Assembly: GCF_010500995.1 (NCBI RefSeq)
Contig: NZ_QVMK01000032.1
Coordinates: 1 to 64,000 of the forward strand
Direction: 5' to 3'
Length of the DNA stretch: 64,000 nucleotides
Origin: Bacteroides sp. 224
Lineage (GTDB): Bacteria; Bacteroidota; Bacteroidia; Bacteroidales; Bacteroidaceae
Both the position numbers and the translations under genes were made by a program. Under the pieces are notes generated by a model. That model was not told the origin of the DNA. It was given only the letters and a program-made list of their open reading frames with translations, and did not search any database. Shown here piece by piece: positions 9,755 to 18,389 of this stretch; within the stretch, counting starts at the first letter, position 1, and the number at the start of each line of letters is the position of its first letter.

Positions 9755-9957
9755 CAATCACCCCGAATGGGGTGAGATGTGCATAACCCCGTGCAAGCGA
9801 AGCGCAGCTCGGGGTAGATATCACCCCCCTCTCACCCCAACCCCAAAGGGGTTGAACCCACTTCGGGGTTCAGTTTGACTGTGGTACCTTGCCACCCCCG
9901 GGTTACGCTACGCTCACCCGGGGTTATGCACATTTTACCCCTATCGGGGTAATTGCC
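9755..9957. repeat. Compound palindrome E1 (GTGCATAACCCC arms)
   Basis: A GC-rich block of nested hairpins in an AT-rich gap. The outer arms CACCCCGAATGGGGTG and TACCCCTATCGGGGTA are hairpins themselves; GTGCATAACCCC (9779-9790) pairs perfectly with 9920-9931; the centre holds further small hairpins. Related blocks are at 29671-29785, 39329-39353 and 49463-49672. Confidence 0.85.
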
Positions 9958-10252
9958 TATAATTTATAATCTATTCAAAGAGCAATTGGACTTTTGACAC
10001 CTCCCCTTAACTTTACTACCAAACCAGTAAAGGTTACAGTCACAAAAATAAGCAAACTCATATATTCACCTATATCATTTATTAGCCAAAAAATGTCACT
10101 TATTGTTCATTTAAGCAGATAGTCTCCATTTATATCTTCTGTATACCCAAAAACACATTCCGTCTACAAAACAATCCGTTCTATCTCATAAATAAAAAGA
10201 GCATTGAAATAGCCTTTACCTTCGTCTCAGAATCAAACAAAAAACAACGATT
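9958..10252. other. AT-rich leader before the HU-like gene
   Basis: No coding frame is evident here. An imperfect inverted repeat lies near 10010-10037 (AACTTTACT against AGTAAAGGTT). It probably contains the promoter for the small HU-like gene and the receptor, but I could not find a consensus -7/-33 pair. Confidence 0.4.
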
Positions 10253-10432
10253 ATGAACAGAACAGAAGTCATCACAGAAATCTCACAACTATCCGGAGTA
10301 ACTCCCCAAGATTGTGATAAAGTTATAAATGCACTGGAACAAGTACTAAACAGAGAGTTAGAATCTTCCAAAGGAATAAAGAATGCATTTGGAAAAATCT
10401 ATAAACTAATGAGCATATTTAAAAACAATTAA
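10253..10432 (+). CDS. Short HU-like protein, N-terminal domain only
   Basis: A 59-residue open frame (MNRTEVITEISQLSG...) whose sequence matches the two-helix N-terminal half of HU/IHF DNA-binding proteins (MNKTELI-type start, alternating hydrophobics in ALEQVLNREL). The beta-arm that grips DNA is absent: after residue 40 the chain is a basic tail. It may dimerise without bending DNA, or titrate HU. It is 19 bp upstream of the TonB-dependent receptor gene and so probably cotranscribed with it and the regulators. Confidence 0.6.
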   Translation: MNRTEVITEISQLSGVTPQDCDKVINALEQVLNRELESSKGIKNAFGKIYKLMSIFKNN

Positions 10433-10451
10433 TCTAATACACCCGATAGTC

Positions 10452-12806
10452 ATGAAACAGTTTAAATTATTCAGCATTTTAGTAACAGTTCTATTGTTCG
10501 CCTCAGCTATACAGGCACAAAATCGCCCGACACAGACCATACGGGGCACAGTAGTCGATCATTCATCCGGAACTCCCCTCCCCTACATCCATGTTATACT
10601 TACCGATTTGCCGGAAATTGGCGCTTCGACAGATAACGACGGAAAATTTGTTTTATCCAATGTCCCTGTGGGTCGCCACGATTTGAGAGCAGGTGCTATC
10701 GGCTATGAAACAAGCATGTTTCGCGAAATAATGGTAACCTCTGCCAAAGAAGTAAACCTGGAGATACGCCTCAAAGAAAGTACACAACAACTTGAAGAAG
10801 TAACCGTTACTGTTAGAACCAACAAAGATCAACCCTTAAACAATATGGCACTTTCGGGAGCACGTATGTTAAGTGTAGAAGAAGCAAGCCGTTTTGCAGG
10901 AGGTATGGACGATCCGGCCAGATTGGTAAGTTCCTTCGCCGGCGTATCGCCGGGGGTAGGTAATAACGGAATTTCAGTTCATGGCAATGCGCCCAGTTTA
11001 CTTCAATGGAGATTGGAAGATGTGGAAATACCTAATCCCAACCATTTTGCAGATGTTGCCACGCTGGGTGGAGGAATATTATCTTCATTAAGCAGCAATG
11101 TATTGGGTAATTCAGATTTCTTCACCAGCGCTTTTCCTGCTGAGTACAATAATGCTGTTTCAGGTGTATTTGATATGCGCTTAAGAAATGGAAACAGCCA
11201 AAAGTTTCAACATACACTTCAGGCCGGAATACTCGGATTAGATATTGCTTCTGAAGGTCCTATAAGCAAAAAACATAATTCCTCTTACATCTTTAATTAC
11301 AGATATTCAACCACAGGACTTATGAACAAAGTAAGTCCGGCAGGAGATCTGGAACAAGTAATGGACTATCAGGACCTGAACTTCAAACTTAATTTTCCTA
11401 CCCGGAAAGCAGGCGTATTCTCGGTATGGGGAACAGCTTTGAAAGATAAAATCAAACCCGAAATAGAATCGCCCGAGGAATGGGAATTTAAAGATGATGC
11501 CAAAGACTCTCGAATGAATCAAACCTCGGCGGCAGCAGGACTTAGTCATCGCTATTTCTTCAATGAAAATACCTCTTTAAAAACAACAGTTGCCACCACT
11601 TACTCCGAAGCTAAAGCATGGGAGAAGATTTATAATCAAGAGATGATTTCAACTCCCTGGCTCGACTTCAACAGCAAGTATACAAATTTAGTGTTAACAT
11701 CTCACCTAAATAAAAAGTACAGTAATAAACACACCAACAAAACCGGATTTACAGTTACTAATATGAGATACGATACTCATCTTAAACTGGCTCCATTCGA
11801 GACTAAACCATTGGAAACCGTTTCAGAAGGAAAAGGTAACACCAATCTGATCTCAGCATATACAAGTTCTTTGTTTAATTTCAACGATCAGTTATCAGCT
11901 ACCATAGGAGTAAACGGACAGATTCTTACTTTAAACAATCGTTGGACAGTAGAACCGCGTGCCGCCATCAAATGGCAAGCCTCTTCCAGAAGTTCTTTCG
12001 GCCTTGCTTATGGATTGCATAGCAGAATGGAGAAAATGGATGTGTACTTTGTGAAGACCAAAGAATCAGGAGATAAGTTAGTCAATAAAGACCTTGACTT
12101 TACCAAAACTCATCACCTTTCTTTATCCTATAATTACAAGTTGTCTGATAACATGAATCTAAAAGTAGAAACTTATCTTCAATACCTATACGACGTACCG
12201 GTAATGGCCGACAGCTCTTATTCTATACTTAATCGCAATCTGTTTTATGTGGAAAACGAGTTAGTCAATAAAGGTAAAGGACGAAATTACGGTGTAGATG
12301 TTACGCTCGAAAAATATATGACCAAAGGAATGTATTATATGCTCACAGCTTCTTTATTTAATTCTGAATATTGTGGCGGAGACGGCGTATGGCACAATAC
12401 AAAGTTCAATCGTAACTATATTATAAACGGATTGGTAGGAAAAGAGTGGATGATGGGGCGCAACAAACAAAACGTATTAAGTGTAAACCTCAAACTTACC
12501 CTACAAGGTGGCGAGAGATACTCTCTGGTTGATGTAGCTGCCTCTATGGCGCATCCCGACAAGGAAACACAATACGATGAAACCCGTGCTTATTCGCAAC
12601 AAATGTCTCCTATGTTTCTGGCAAACTATACCGTCAGTTACAGAATGAACCGGAAAAAAGTTTCGCACGAATTTGCAGTCAAAGGAATGAATGCTACCGG
12701 ATACAAAGAATATTTCGGACATGAACACAACTTTCAAACCGGTTCTATTGAGCCTAAAAGAATCAAAAATTCTATCTTCAACGTTGTATACAGACTTGAT
12801 TTTTAA
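10452..12806 (+). CDS. TonB-dependent outer-membrane receptor
   Basis: A 784-residue protein with signal peptide (about 1-22), an N-terminal carboxypeptidase-regulatory-like domain (about 30-115, IRGTVVDHSSGTPLPYIHV), plug domain and a beta-barrel ending in the typical terminal aromatic (YRLDF). This is the architecture of Bacteroidetes TonB-dependent receptors, but at 784 residues it is shorter than SusC proteins (~1000) and no SusD follows. It more likely imports a metal complex, cofactor or peptide than a polysaccharide. Two LytS-type kinases and a LytTR regulator follow within 32 bp, implying that uptake and signalling are linked. Confidence 0.88.
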   Translation: MKQFKLFSILVTVLLFASAIQAQNRPTQTIRGTVVDHSSGTPLPYIHVILTDLPEIGASTDNDGKFVLSNVPVGRHDLRAGAIGYETSMFREIMVTSAKEVNLEIRLKESTQQLEEVTVTVRTNKDQPLNNMALSGARMLSVEEASRFAGGMDDPARLVSSFAGVSPGVGNNGISVHGNAPSLLQWRLEDVEIPNPNHFADVATLGGGILSSLSSNVLGNSDFFTSAFPAEYNNAVSGVFDMRLRNGNSQKFQHTLQAGILGLDIASEGPISKKHNSSYIFNYRYSTTGLMNKVSPAGDLEQVMDYQDLNFKLNFPTRKAGVFSVWGTALKDKIKPEIESPEEWEFKDDAKDSRMNQTSAAAGLSHRYFFNENTSLKTTVATTYSEAKAWEKIYNQEMISTPWLDFNSKYTNLVLTSHLNKKYSNKHTNKTGFTVTNMRYDTHLKLAPFETKPLETVSEGKGNTNLISAYTSSLFNFNDQLSATIGVNGQILTLNNRWTVEPRAAIKWQASSRSSFGLAYGLHSRMEKMDVYFVKTKESGDKLVNKDLDFTKTHHLSLSYNYKLSDNMNLKVETYLQYLYDVPVMADSSYSILNRNLFYVENELVNKGKGRNYGVDVTLEKYMTKGMYYMLTASLFNSEYCGGDGVWHNTKFNRNYIINGLVGKEWMMGRNKQNVLSVNLKLTLQGGERYSLVDVAASMAHPDKETQYDETRAYSQQMSPMFLANYTVSYRMNRKKVSHEFAVKGMNATGYKEYFGHEHNFQTGSIEPKRIKNSIFNVVYRLDF

Positions 12807-12837
12807 TGTATCTTTGTTTCACCCATAGAAAGGAAAA

Positions 12838-13872
12838 ATGAATCGTAAAGGAAACAACATCTTATCTGACTTTTTAGTCAACCCTGCCTATAGGATTTGG
12901 AGACATCTACTCTTTATCCTGGCAGGAGCCATCATCACATTCAATCAGACATTTATTGCTTACCAAGATTGTGCCGGCTTATTAGGAAATCGCATTTACT
13001 GGATTTGTTTTTCCTCTTTCTTACTCTACCTGATTGCTATTTATTTCAATTATTGGTTCCTGATACCTAAATATCTTCTGACAGGAAAATATGCGGTTTA
13101 CTCAGTCACACTATCTATCATTGTTTTACTGCTACCTATAAGCGCTATCGTACAAGAATATTGGGTGCGTACGCTGTTGGAGCTTCCGCATCGGATTTCA
13201 TCCTATACCAATCCGCTTATATTGATAGATAGTTTGGCTGCGTTCATGATAACCGTCATCTGTTTCCTGGCGGTATCAGCCGTGGTTTTATTCAGAGAAT
13301 GGGCTAACAGAACCAAGCGAATCAATGAAATGGAATATGAGCACCTTAAATCAGAGGTTAACAAGTTGAAAGGACAGATTACTCCGGATTTTCTATCTAA
13401 AACTTTGCTGAATGCCTCTTCATTAGCCAAGGAAAATCCTGATAAATCTTCTGAAATGCTGATGCAATTAGGACAGTTATTGAGATATCAATTGTATGAC
13501 TGTAACAGAGACAAAGTATTATTAAAGTCTGAAATAAACTTCCTCGAGAATTTTCTTCATTTGGAGCAACTGAATAACGAAGCGTTTACATACAATATCC
13601 AAACGAAAGATTTAAAAGGTAACATTCTTATATCCCCTTTACTGTTCATATCTATTATCCAGTATATGGTTAACGGAAGTAATACATTAGATGTAAGCTT
13701 TCATTATAATGATGAACTGCTTTGTTTTGAAAGTCAATCAAACAACGATATTAATTGGACAGAGAATGATTTAGGCCTGATAAAAAAGAGATTAGACCTT
13801 TTGTACCCAACTAAAAATCATTTGTCTGTAAAGGCTCAATCTGTACAACTTCAACTTAACATAATAGAATAA
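12838..13872 (+). CDS. LytS-type histidine kinase homologue lacking the phospho-histidine
   Basis: A 344-residue membrane protein with four predicted membrane segments (about 18-165) and a cytoplasmic His_kinase (PF06580) region. Where family members read QINPHFLFN, this one reads QITPDFLSK, with D184 in place of the phosphorylated histidine. The N-box is also lost (SIIQYMVNGSN instead of PFVENAVKHN) and no glycine-rich G-box remains. It therefore cannot autophosphorylate in the normal way. It is directly followed, 2 bp later, by an intact paralogue of the same layout, so it probably serves as a sensory partner in a heterodimer. A recent duplication followed by decay is the alternative. Confidence 0.85.
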   Translation: MNRKGNNILSDFLVNPAYRIWRHLLFILAGAIITFNQTFIAYQDCAGLLGNRIYWICFSSFLLYLIAIYFNYWFLIPKYLLTGKYAVYSVTLSIIVLLLPISAIVQEYWVRTLLELPHRISSYTNPLILIDSLAAFMITVICFLAVSAVVLFREWANRTKRINEMEYEHLKSEVNKLKGQITPDFLSKTLLNASSLAKENPDKSSEMLMQLGQLLRYQLYDCNRDKVLLKSEINFLENFLHLEQLNNEAFTYNIQTKDLKGNILISPLLFISIIQYMVNGSNTLDVSFHYNDELLCFESQSNNDINWTENDLGLIKKRLDLLYPTKNHLSVKAQSVQLQLNIIE

Positions 13873-13874
13873 CA

Positions 13875-14936
13875 ATGAATAAAGCAACACCCTATCATAT
13901 ACCTTCATTCTTATTCGATGATAAATATAGCTTATACAGACACCTTGCGTTACAAGCTGTAATCTTGCTCATTACACTTAGTATATTCTTTGATGCACCC
14001 GACAAGCTAAATCTTACAATCAATCGCTTTTATGGTTGGATAAGTTATTATCTATTTATGAATATGCTTGTTTATTTCAATGTTTATGTCTTGTTTCCAC
14101 GCTTTCTGGCAAAAAACAAAATAGCTTTGTATATTCTGTCAGTCATAGCATTCACCCTTTTTTCTCTTTTCTTTATGATGATATTACAAGATCTTTTTTA
14201 TGATATAGGTGTTACTCATCAAGAAGAGCCATCAGTCATGGCCATTTTTTTAAGCATAACCTCTTCCATGTTATCCATATTTCTTTTTCTGGGGGGAGTA
14301 TCGGCATTCCTGTTATTCAAACGTTGGATGACGAGTAACTATCGCATGAATAATCTTCGATTGGCCACTTCACAATCGGAACTCAACTTTTTGAAGAGTC
14401 AAATAAATCCTCATTTCTTGTTTAACATGATTAACAACGCCAATATATTGGTGGATGAAGATCCAGAAATGGCTTCATCTATATTAGTTAAACTGGATGA
14501 TTTACTCCGTTACCAACTGGATGGAAGTACAAAAGACAAAGTCTATCTGGAAGCCGACATCAATTTCCTGACTAATTTTCTGGAACTGGAAAAAACCAGA
14601 AGAGATCAGTTTGAGTACAAAATAAATGTTTGCGGAGATATAAGAAATGTCGAGGTAGCTCCCCTGTTATTCATTCCTTTTGTTGAAAACGCTGTCAAAC
14701 ATAATTCGGATAATCTGCAAAAATCATATATATATATATCGTTTGAAAGCCAGGCAGACACACTTATCTTCACTTGTGAGAATTCAATTCCTACCCATAT
14801 CGTAAAAAAGAAAGATGGAGGATTGGGATTAGCCAATATCAAACGAAGGTTGGATTTACTCTTCGATAATAAATATACTTTAGAACAAATAAAAACGGAT
14901 ACCCAATATACCGTCAAATTACAATTGTATATATGA
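13875..14936 (+). CDS. LytS-type sensor histidine kinase
   Basis: A 353-residue sensor with four membrane segments (about 25-155) and an intact PF06580 plus ATPase region: phosphoacceptor H180 in QINPHFLFN, N-box PFVENAVKHN, and G-box GGLGLANIKRR. It overlaps the response-regulator gene by 4 bp (ATGA), so translation of the two is coupled. It likely phosphorylates the LytTR regulator next door, in concert with the histidine-less homologue upstream. The signal may relate to the TonB-dependent receptor at the head of the cluster. Confidence 0.93.
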   Translation: MNKATPYHIPSFLFDDKYSLYRHLALQAVILLITLSIFFDAPDKLNLTINRFYGWISYYLFMNMLVYFNVYVLFPRFLAKNKIALYILSVIAFTLFSLFFMMILQDLFYDIGVTHQEEPSVMAIFLSITSSMLSIFLFLGGVSAFLLFKRWMTSNYRMNNLRLATSQSELNFLKSQINPHFLFNMINNANILVDEDPEMASSILVKLDDLLRYQLDGSTKDKVYLEADINFLTNFLELEKTRRDQFEYKINVCGDIRNVEVAPLLFIPFVENAVKHNSDNLQKSYIYISFESQADTLIFTCENSIPTHIVKKKDGGLGLANIKRRLDLLFDNKYTLEQIKTDTQYTVKLQLYI

Positions 14937-15658
14937 AATGTATTATAGTAGATGATGAGCCTATCGCTCGCAAAGGAATCAAAAAGCTGGTAGATCAAAT
15001 CTCACAGTTAGAACTACTTGACAGTTTCAACAATGCAGAAACAGCTTCGGCATTTATGAGTACAACAACTGTGGATCTTGTCTTTTTAGATATTCAGATG
15101 CCGGGTATCAATGGCATTGAATTTGCCCGTAGCATTCCTAGACACACATTAATAATCTTCACAACAGCCTATTCAGAGTACGCTTTAGACAGTTATGAAG
15201 TAGATGCAATTGATTACCTTGTCAAGCCTATTGACCCGGTTAAATTCAGAAAAGCAGTCGATAAAGCCATTACTTACCACTCTTTATTAATGGATGAGGA
15301 AAAGAAAAGCGTGGAAACCTTTGAAGATGATTATATTTTCGTTAAATCAGACAGACGCTTTTTCAAGGTGAATCTTAAGGATATTCTTTTTATTGAAGGA
15401 TTAAAAGATTATGTTATCATTCAGTTGGAAAACCAACGCCTTATCACCCGGATGAACTTAAAGTCAATACATGAATCACTTCCTCCAAGTATATTCCTCA
15501 GAATTAACCGATCTTATATTGTGAATAAAAATCACATCGATTCATTCGATAATAATGATGTGTTTATTAAAACGCATGAGATAGGTATCGGAAATTTCTA
15601 TCGGGATGCTTTCTTTGAGGAGTTTATGAAGAAATCAGGAGGGGTTAAAGGGACTTAA
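14933..15658 (+). CDS. LytTR-family response regulator
   Basis: A 241-residue regulator with an N-terminal receiver domain (acidic pocket D7-D8, phosphoacceptor D53 in FLDIQMPG, then T and K in FTTAY and VKPID) and a C-terminal LytTR DNA-binding domain (about 135-235, FVKSDRRFFKVNLKDILFIEGLKDY). LytTR proteins bind pairs of short direct repeats about two turns apart. It is the last gene of a run that starts at the HU-like gene, and a 22-bp tandem palindrome array follows its stop codon. Confidence 0.93.
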   Translation: MKCIIVDDEPIARKGIKKLVDQISQLELLDSFNNAETASAFMSTTTVDLVFLDIQMPGINGIEFARSIPRHTLIIFTTAYSEYALDSYEVDAIDYLVKPIDPVKFRKAVDKAITYHSLLMDEEKKSVETFEDDYIFVKSDRRFFKVNLKDILFIEGLKDYVIIQLENQRLITRMNLKSIHESLPPSIFLRINRSYIVNKNHIDSFDNNDVFIKTHEIGIGNFYRDAFFEEFMKKSGGVKGT

Positions 15659-15684
15659 TAAATGATGCTTCTTATGTCAGATTT

Positions 15685-15804
15685 TGCTGCGGCCGCAGCA
15701 AAGTTTTGTCACGGCCGTGGCAAATTCTTGTTGCGGCCGCGGCAAAATCCTGCTACGGCCGTGGCTAAATCTTGTTACGGCCGTGACAAAATCTTGCTAA
15801 AGCA
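15685..15804. repeat. Tandem 22-bp palindrome array F1 (CGGCCG centre)
   Basis: Five units start at 15685, 15707, 15729, 15751 and 15773, exactly 22 bp apart. Each is a ~16-bp palindrome around CGGCCG (for example TGCTGCGGCCGCAGCA, TGTTACGGCCGTGACA). A sixth, shortened unit (TGCTAAAGCA, 15795) keeps the phase. Flanking bases differ between units, but mostly in paired fashion, so symmetry is kept. It fills the gap between the convergent regulator and gcvT genes. Confidence 0.95.
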
Positions 15805-15821
15805 ATCAGGATGGTTTTTAT

Positions 15822-16910
15822 TTATGAATGTCTAAACGGCGGTTTTACTACCACAACCTTTAACTTACGTCCTCTCATATCTATCAACAATTCCGCACCT
15901 ATTTTAGTATATTCAGGCTTCACATACCCCATACCAATTCCAATCTTGCGAGTAGGCGACATTGTACCGGAAGTAACCGTTCCAATCTTCTCTCCTTCTG
16001 CATTCACCAAATCATATCCCTGACGAGGAATACCACGATCCAGCATTTCAAAACCAATCAAACGACGGGCAACACCTTCGTTCTTTTGTTTCTCTAAAGC
16101 CGGGCGGTTGATAAAATCTTTTCCATCAACAAATTTAGTGATCCATCCCAGCCCCGCTTCAATTGGTGATGTTGTATCATTCAGGTCGTTGCCATACAAG
16201 CAAAAGCCCATTTCAAGACGTAGTGTATCACGGGCTCCCAATCCTATTGGCTTTATTCCATAATCGGCTCCCACTTCAAAAATAGCGTTCCATATCTTTT
16301 CCGCTGCTTCCGGATAGAAATAAAGTTCGAATCCTCCGGCACCTGTATATCCGGTATTTGAGATTATCACTTCCTTTTCGCCGGCAAACTCGCCTACCTT
16401 AAATGTATAATAAGGAATATCAGATAAGTTGATAGCTGTAAGCTTTTGCAATACCTCAATAGCTTTAGGACCCTGCACTGCTAATTGAGCAATATGATCG
16501 GAAGAGTTCTCCAAAATCGCACCCTCTGTATTGTTGGCTACACACCAATCCCAGTCTTTTTGAATATTAGAGGCATTCACCACCAACAGATATTTCTCCG
16601 GGTCGTATTGATAAACCAGGAAATCATCCACAATCCCTCCCTCTTTGTTTGGGAAACAGGAATACTGGATCTTACCCGGGGTAAGAGCTGCCACATTATT
16701 AGATGTTATCTTTTGAAGAAAAGGCAAAGCATTGGGTCCCTTCACCCAAAACTCACCCATGTGAGATACATCAAAAACTCCTACTGCATTACATACAGTG
16801 AGATGTTCGTCAATAATACCAGCGTATTCTATCGGCATATTATAGCCGGCAAACTCGTGCATCTTAGCTCCCAGAGCAATATGCTTTTCTGTAAATGGGG
16901 TGTTCTTCAT
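15822..16910 (-). CDS. gcvT: Glycine cleavage system T protein (aminomethyltransferase)
   Basis: A 362-residue cytoplasmic enzyme that transfers the methylene of glycine from lipoyl-H protein to tetrahydrofolate and releases ammonia. The start TPFTEKHIALGAKMHEFAGYNMPIEY, DVSHMGEF, SNTGYTGAGGFELY, RDTLRLEMGFCLYG and the C-terminal SGTMSP region are typical GcvT blocks, and the length is standard. It is 21 bp downstream of pepT on the same strand. The other glycine-cleavage genes are not in the window. Confidence 0.96.
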   Translation of the reverse strand: MKNTPFTEKHIALGAKMHEFAGYNMPIEYAGIIDEHLTVCNAVGVFDVSHMGEFWVKGPNALPFLQKITSNNVAALTPGKIQYSCFPNKEGGIVDDFLVYQYDPEKYLLVVNASNIQKDWDWCVANNTEGAILENSSDHIAQLAVQGPKAIEVLQKLTAINLSDIPYYTFKVGEFAGEKEVIISNTGYTGAGGFELYFYPEAAEKIWNAIFEVGADYGIKPIGLGARDTLRLEMGFCLYGNDLNDTTSPIEAGLGWITKFVDGKDFINRPALEKQKNEGVARRLIGFEMLDRGIPRQGYDLVNAEGEKIGTVTSGTMSPTRKIGIGMGYVKPEYTKIGAELLIDMRGRKLKVVVVKPPFRHS

Positions 16911-16931
16911 AATTTTTAGTTCAACGTTATT

Positions 16932-18155
16932 TTATCTTTTTGCCACCAGCTCCGCAATCTTAACAATCACCCGAACTGCCTTTTCCATACTTTGTATAGG
17001 AACAAATTCATATCTACCATGAAAGTTAACGCCACCTGCAAAGATATTAGGGCATGGAAGTCCCATAAAAGAAAGTCGGGCACCATCTGTTCCCCCGCGA
17101 ATGGGTTTTATATTGGGAACAACCTCCACAGCCTCCATAGCTGCAAAGGCAATATCAATGATATGCATCACAGGTGCTACTTTTTCTCGCATGTTGTAAT
17201 ACTGATCACGCAGTTCGATAACAGCTGTTCCTTCGCCAAACTCCGCATTGATTTTATTCACCAAGTGTTGCATTTCTTCTTTACGGCTTTCAAACTTTCC
17301 ACGGTTATGATCGCGAATGATATAAGATAAAGTAGTTTGCTCTACTTCGCCCTGCATACCTATCAGATGATAAAAGCCCTCATAGCCTTCTGCATGTTCC
17401 GGAGTTTCGTGACGGGGCAACATGGAAATAAACTGATTGGCAATGCGCATAGAATTAATCATCTTATGCTTGGCATACCCCGGATGTACGTTTCTACCTT
17501 TAAAGGTTATTTTGGCAGAGGCAGCATTGAAGTTTTCATATTCCAACTCTCCTACCTCACTTCCGTCCATTGTATAGGCCCACTCACAGCCGAATTTGGC
17601 CACATCGAATTTGTCGGCACCACGACCAATTTCTTCATCAGGTGTAAATCCGATACGTATTTTCCCATGTTTAATCTCCGGATGCTCTTTCAGATAAGCA
17701 ACAGCAGTAATGATTTCTGCAACACCTGCTTTATCGTCTGCACCCAACAAAGTTTTTCCGTCTGTAACAATTAAGTCTTCACCTAAATGGGCTAACAATT
17801 CCGGAAATTGATCGGGTGATAAAGTATAGCCTTCTTCGGCCGAAAGAATAATATCTTTTCCATCATAGTTTTCCACAATACGAGGATTCACATTCTGCCC
17901 ACTCATATCAGGGCTTGTATCCAGGTGGGCAATAAACCCAATTGTTGGAACTTCTCTATCTATATTGGAAGGTAATGTAGCAAATAAGTATCCATTTTCA
18001 TCTAAACTAATATCTTCCAGACCCAAAGACTCCAATTCCAACTTTAGATTTCGGGCAAAGTCCATCTGCCCGGGCGTACTTGGTGTAAGTTTACTATCCT
18101 CATTTGATTCAGTATTGATCTTTACATACCTCAAAAAACGGTCGGCTACATTCAT
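16932..18155 (-). CDS. pepT: Peptidase T (tripeptide aminopeptidase)
   Basis: A metallopeptidase of the M20 family that removes the N-terminal residue from tripeptides in the cytoplasm. Visible zinc-site and catalytic motifs are GFIAHLDTSPD, LLGADDKAG, TPDEEIGRGAD, TMDGSEVGE and, near the end, NFHGRYEFVP. I place the start at the ATG reading MNVADRFLRYV, preceded by an AGGA-like sequence, because homologues begin there; an ATG six codons upstream (18173) is the alternative. The gene is followed closely by gcvT. Confidence 0.93.
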   Translation of the reverse strand: MNVADRFLRYVKINTESNEDSKLTPSTPGQMDFARNLKLELESLGLEDISLDENGYLFATLPSNIDREVPTIGFIAHLDTSPDMSGQNVNPRIVENYDGKDIILSAEEGYTLSPDQFPELLAHLGEDLIVTDGKTLLGADDKAGVAEIITAVAYLKEHPEIKHGKIRIGFTPDEEIGRGADKFDVAKFGCEWAYTMDGSEVGELEYENFNAASAKITFKGRNVHPGYAKHKMINSMRIANQFISMLPRHETPEHAEGYEGFYHLIGMQGEVEQTTLSYIIRDHNRGKFESRKEEMQHLVNKINAEFGEGTAVIELRDQYYNMREKVAPVMHIIDIAFAAMEAVEVVPNIKPIRGGTDGARLSFMGLPCPNIFAGGVNFHGRYEFVPIQSMEKAVRVIVKIAELVAKR

Positions 18156-18244
18156 TTTCCTATCTTTTTGCATTTAAAATCTTAAAAATAAGGGTAAAGG
18201 TAGAAAAAGAGGGGAGAAGAAACAAGAGTCACCAACTATTTTTA

Positions 18245-18252
18245 TATCTTTG
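18245..18252 (+). promoter_or_regulatory. -7 promoter element upstream of the 18390 lipoprotein
   Basis: TATCTTTG fits TAnnTTTG exactly and lies 138 bp before the start codon, which would give an mRNA leader of about 130 nt containing the inverted repeat at 18311-18356. Confidence 0.5.
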
Positions 18253-18310
18253 CACAAACAAACCATTAAAATACAGAATGTTTTTGTTTGAAGCGTACAA
18301 TGCAAATTGT

Positions 18311-18356
18311 GTTCCCTACGCATCAGCTTAGATATTAAACAAATTCCTTAGGGAAC
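18311..18356 (+). promoter_or_regulatory. Leader inverted repeat GTTCCCTA/TAGGGAAC
   Basis: GTTCCCTA (18311-18318) pairs with TAGGGAAC (18349-18356) across a 30-nt loop in the predicted 5' leader of the lipoprotein gene, 33 bp before its start codon. A role in translation control is possible but not shown. Confidence 0.4.
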
Positions 18357-18389
18357 AAGGAGGAGCAAAACTACTATATTTACATCGTA

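Noticed and set aside
9755..9957. Group I/II intron or rRNA fragment
   Set aside because: The GC-rich block has no intron core motifs and no rRNA similarity that I can recognise; its structure is simple nested hairpins repeated elsewhere in the window.
10452..12806. SusC-type polysaccharide transporter for the GH locus
   Set aside because: Too short, no SusD follows, and it is grouped with LytS/LytTR regulators rather than with the hydrolases.
15685..15804. CRISPR array
   Set aside because: Units are palindromic, 22 bp apart, with 5-6 bp between palindromes, so there are no spacers, and no cas genes are near.
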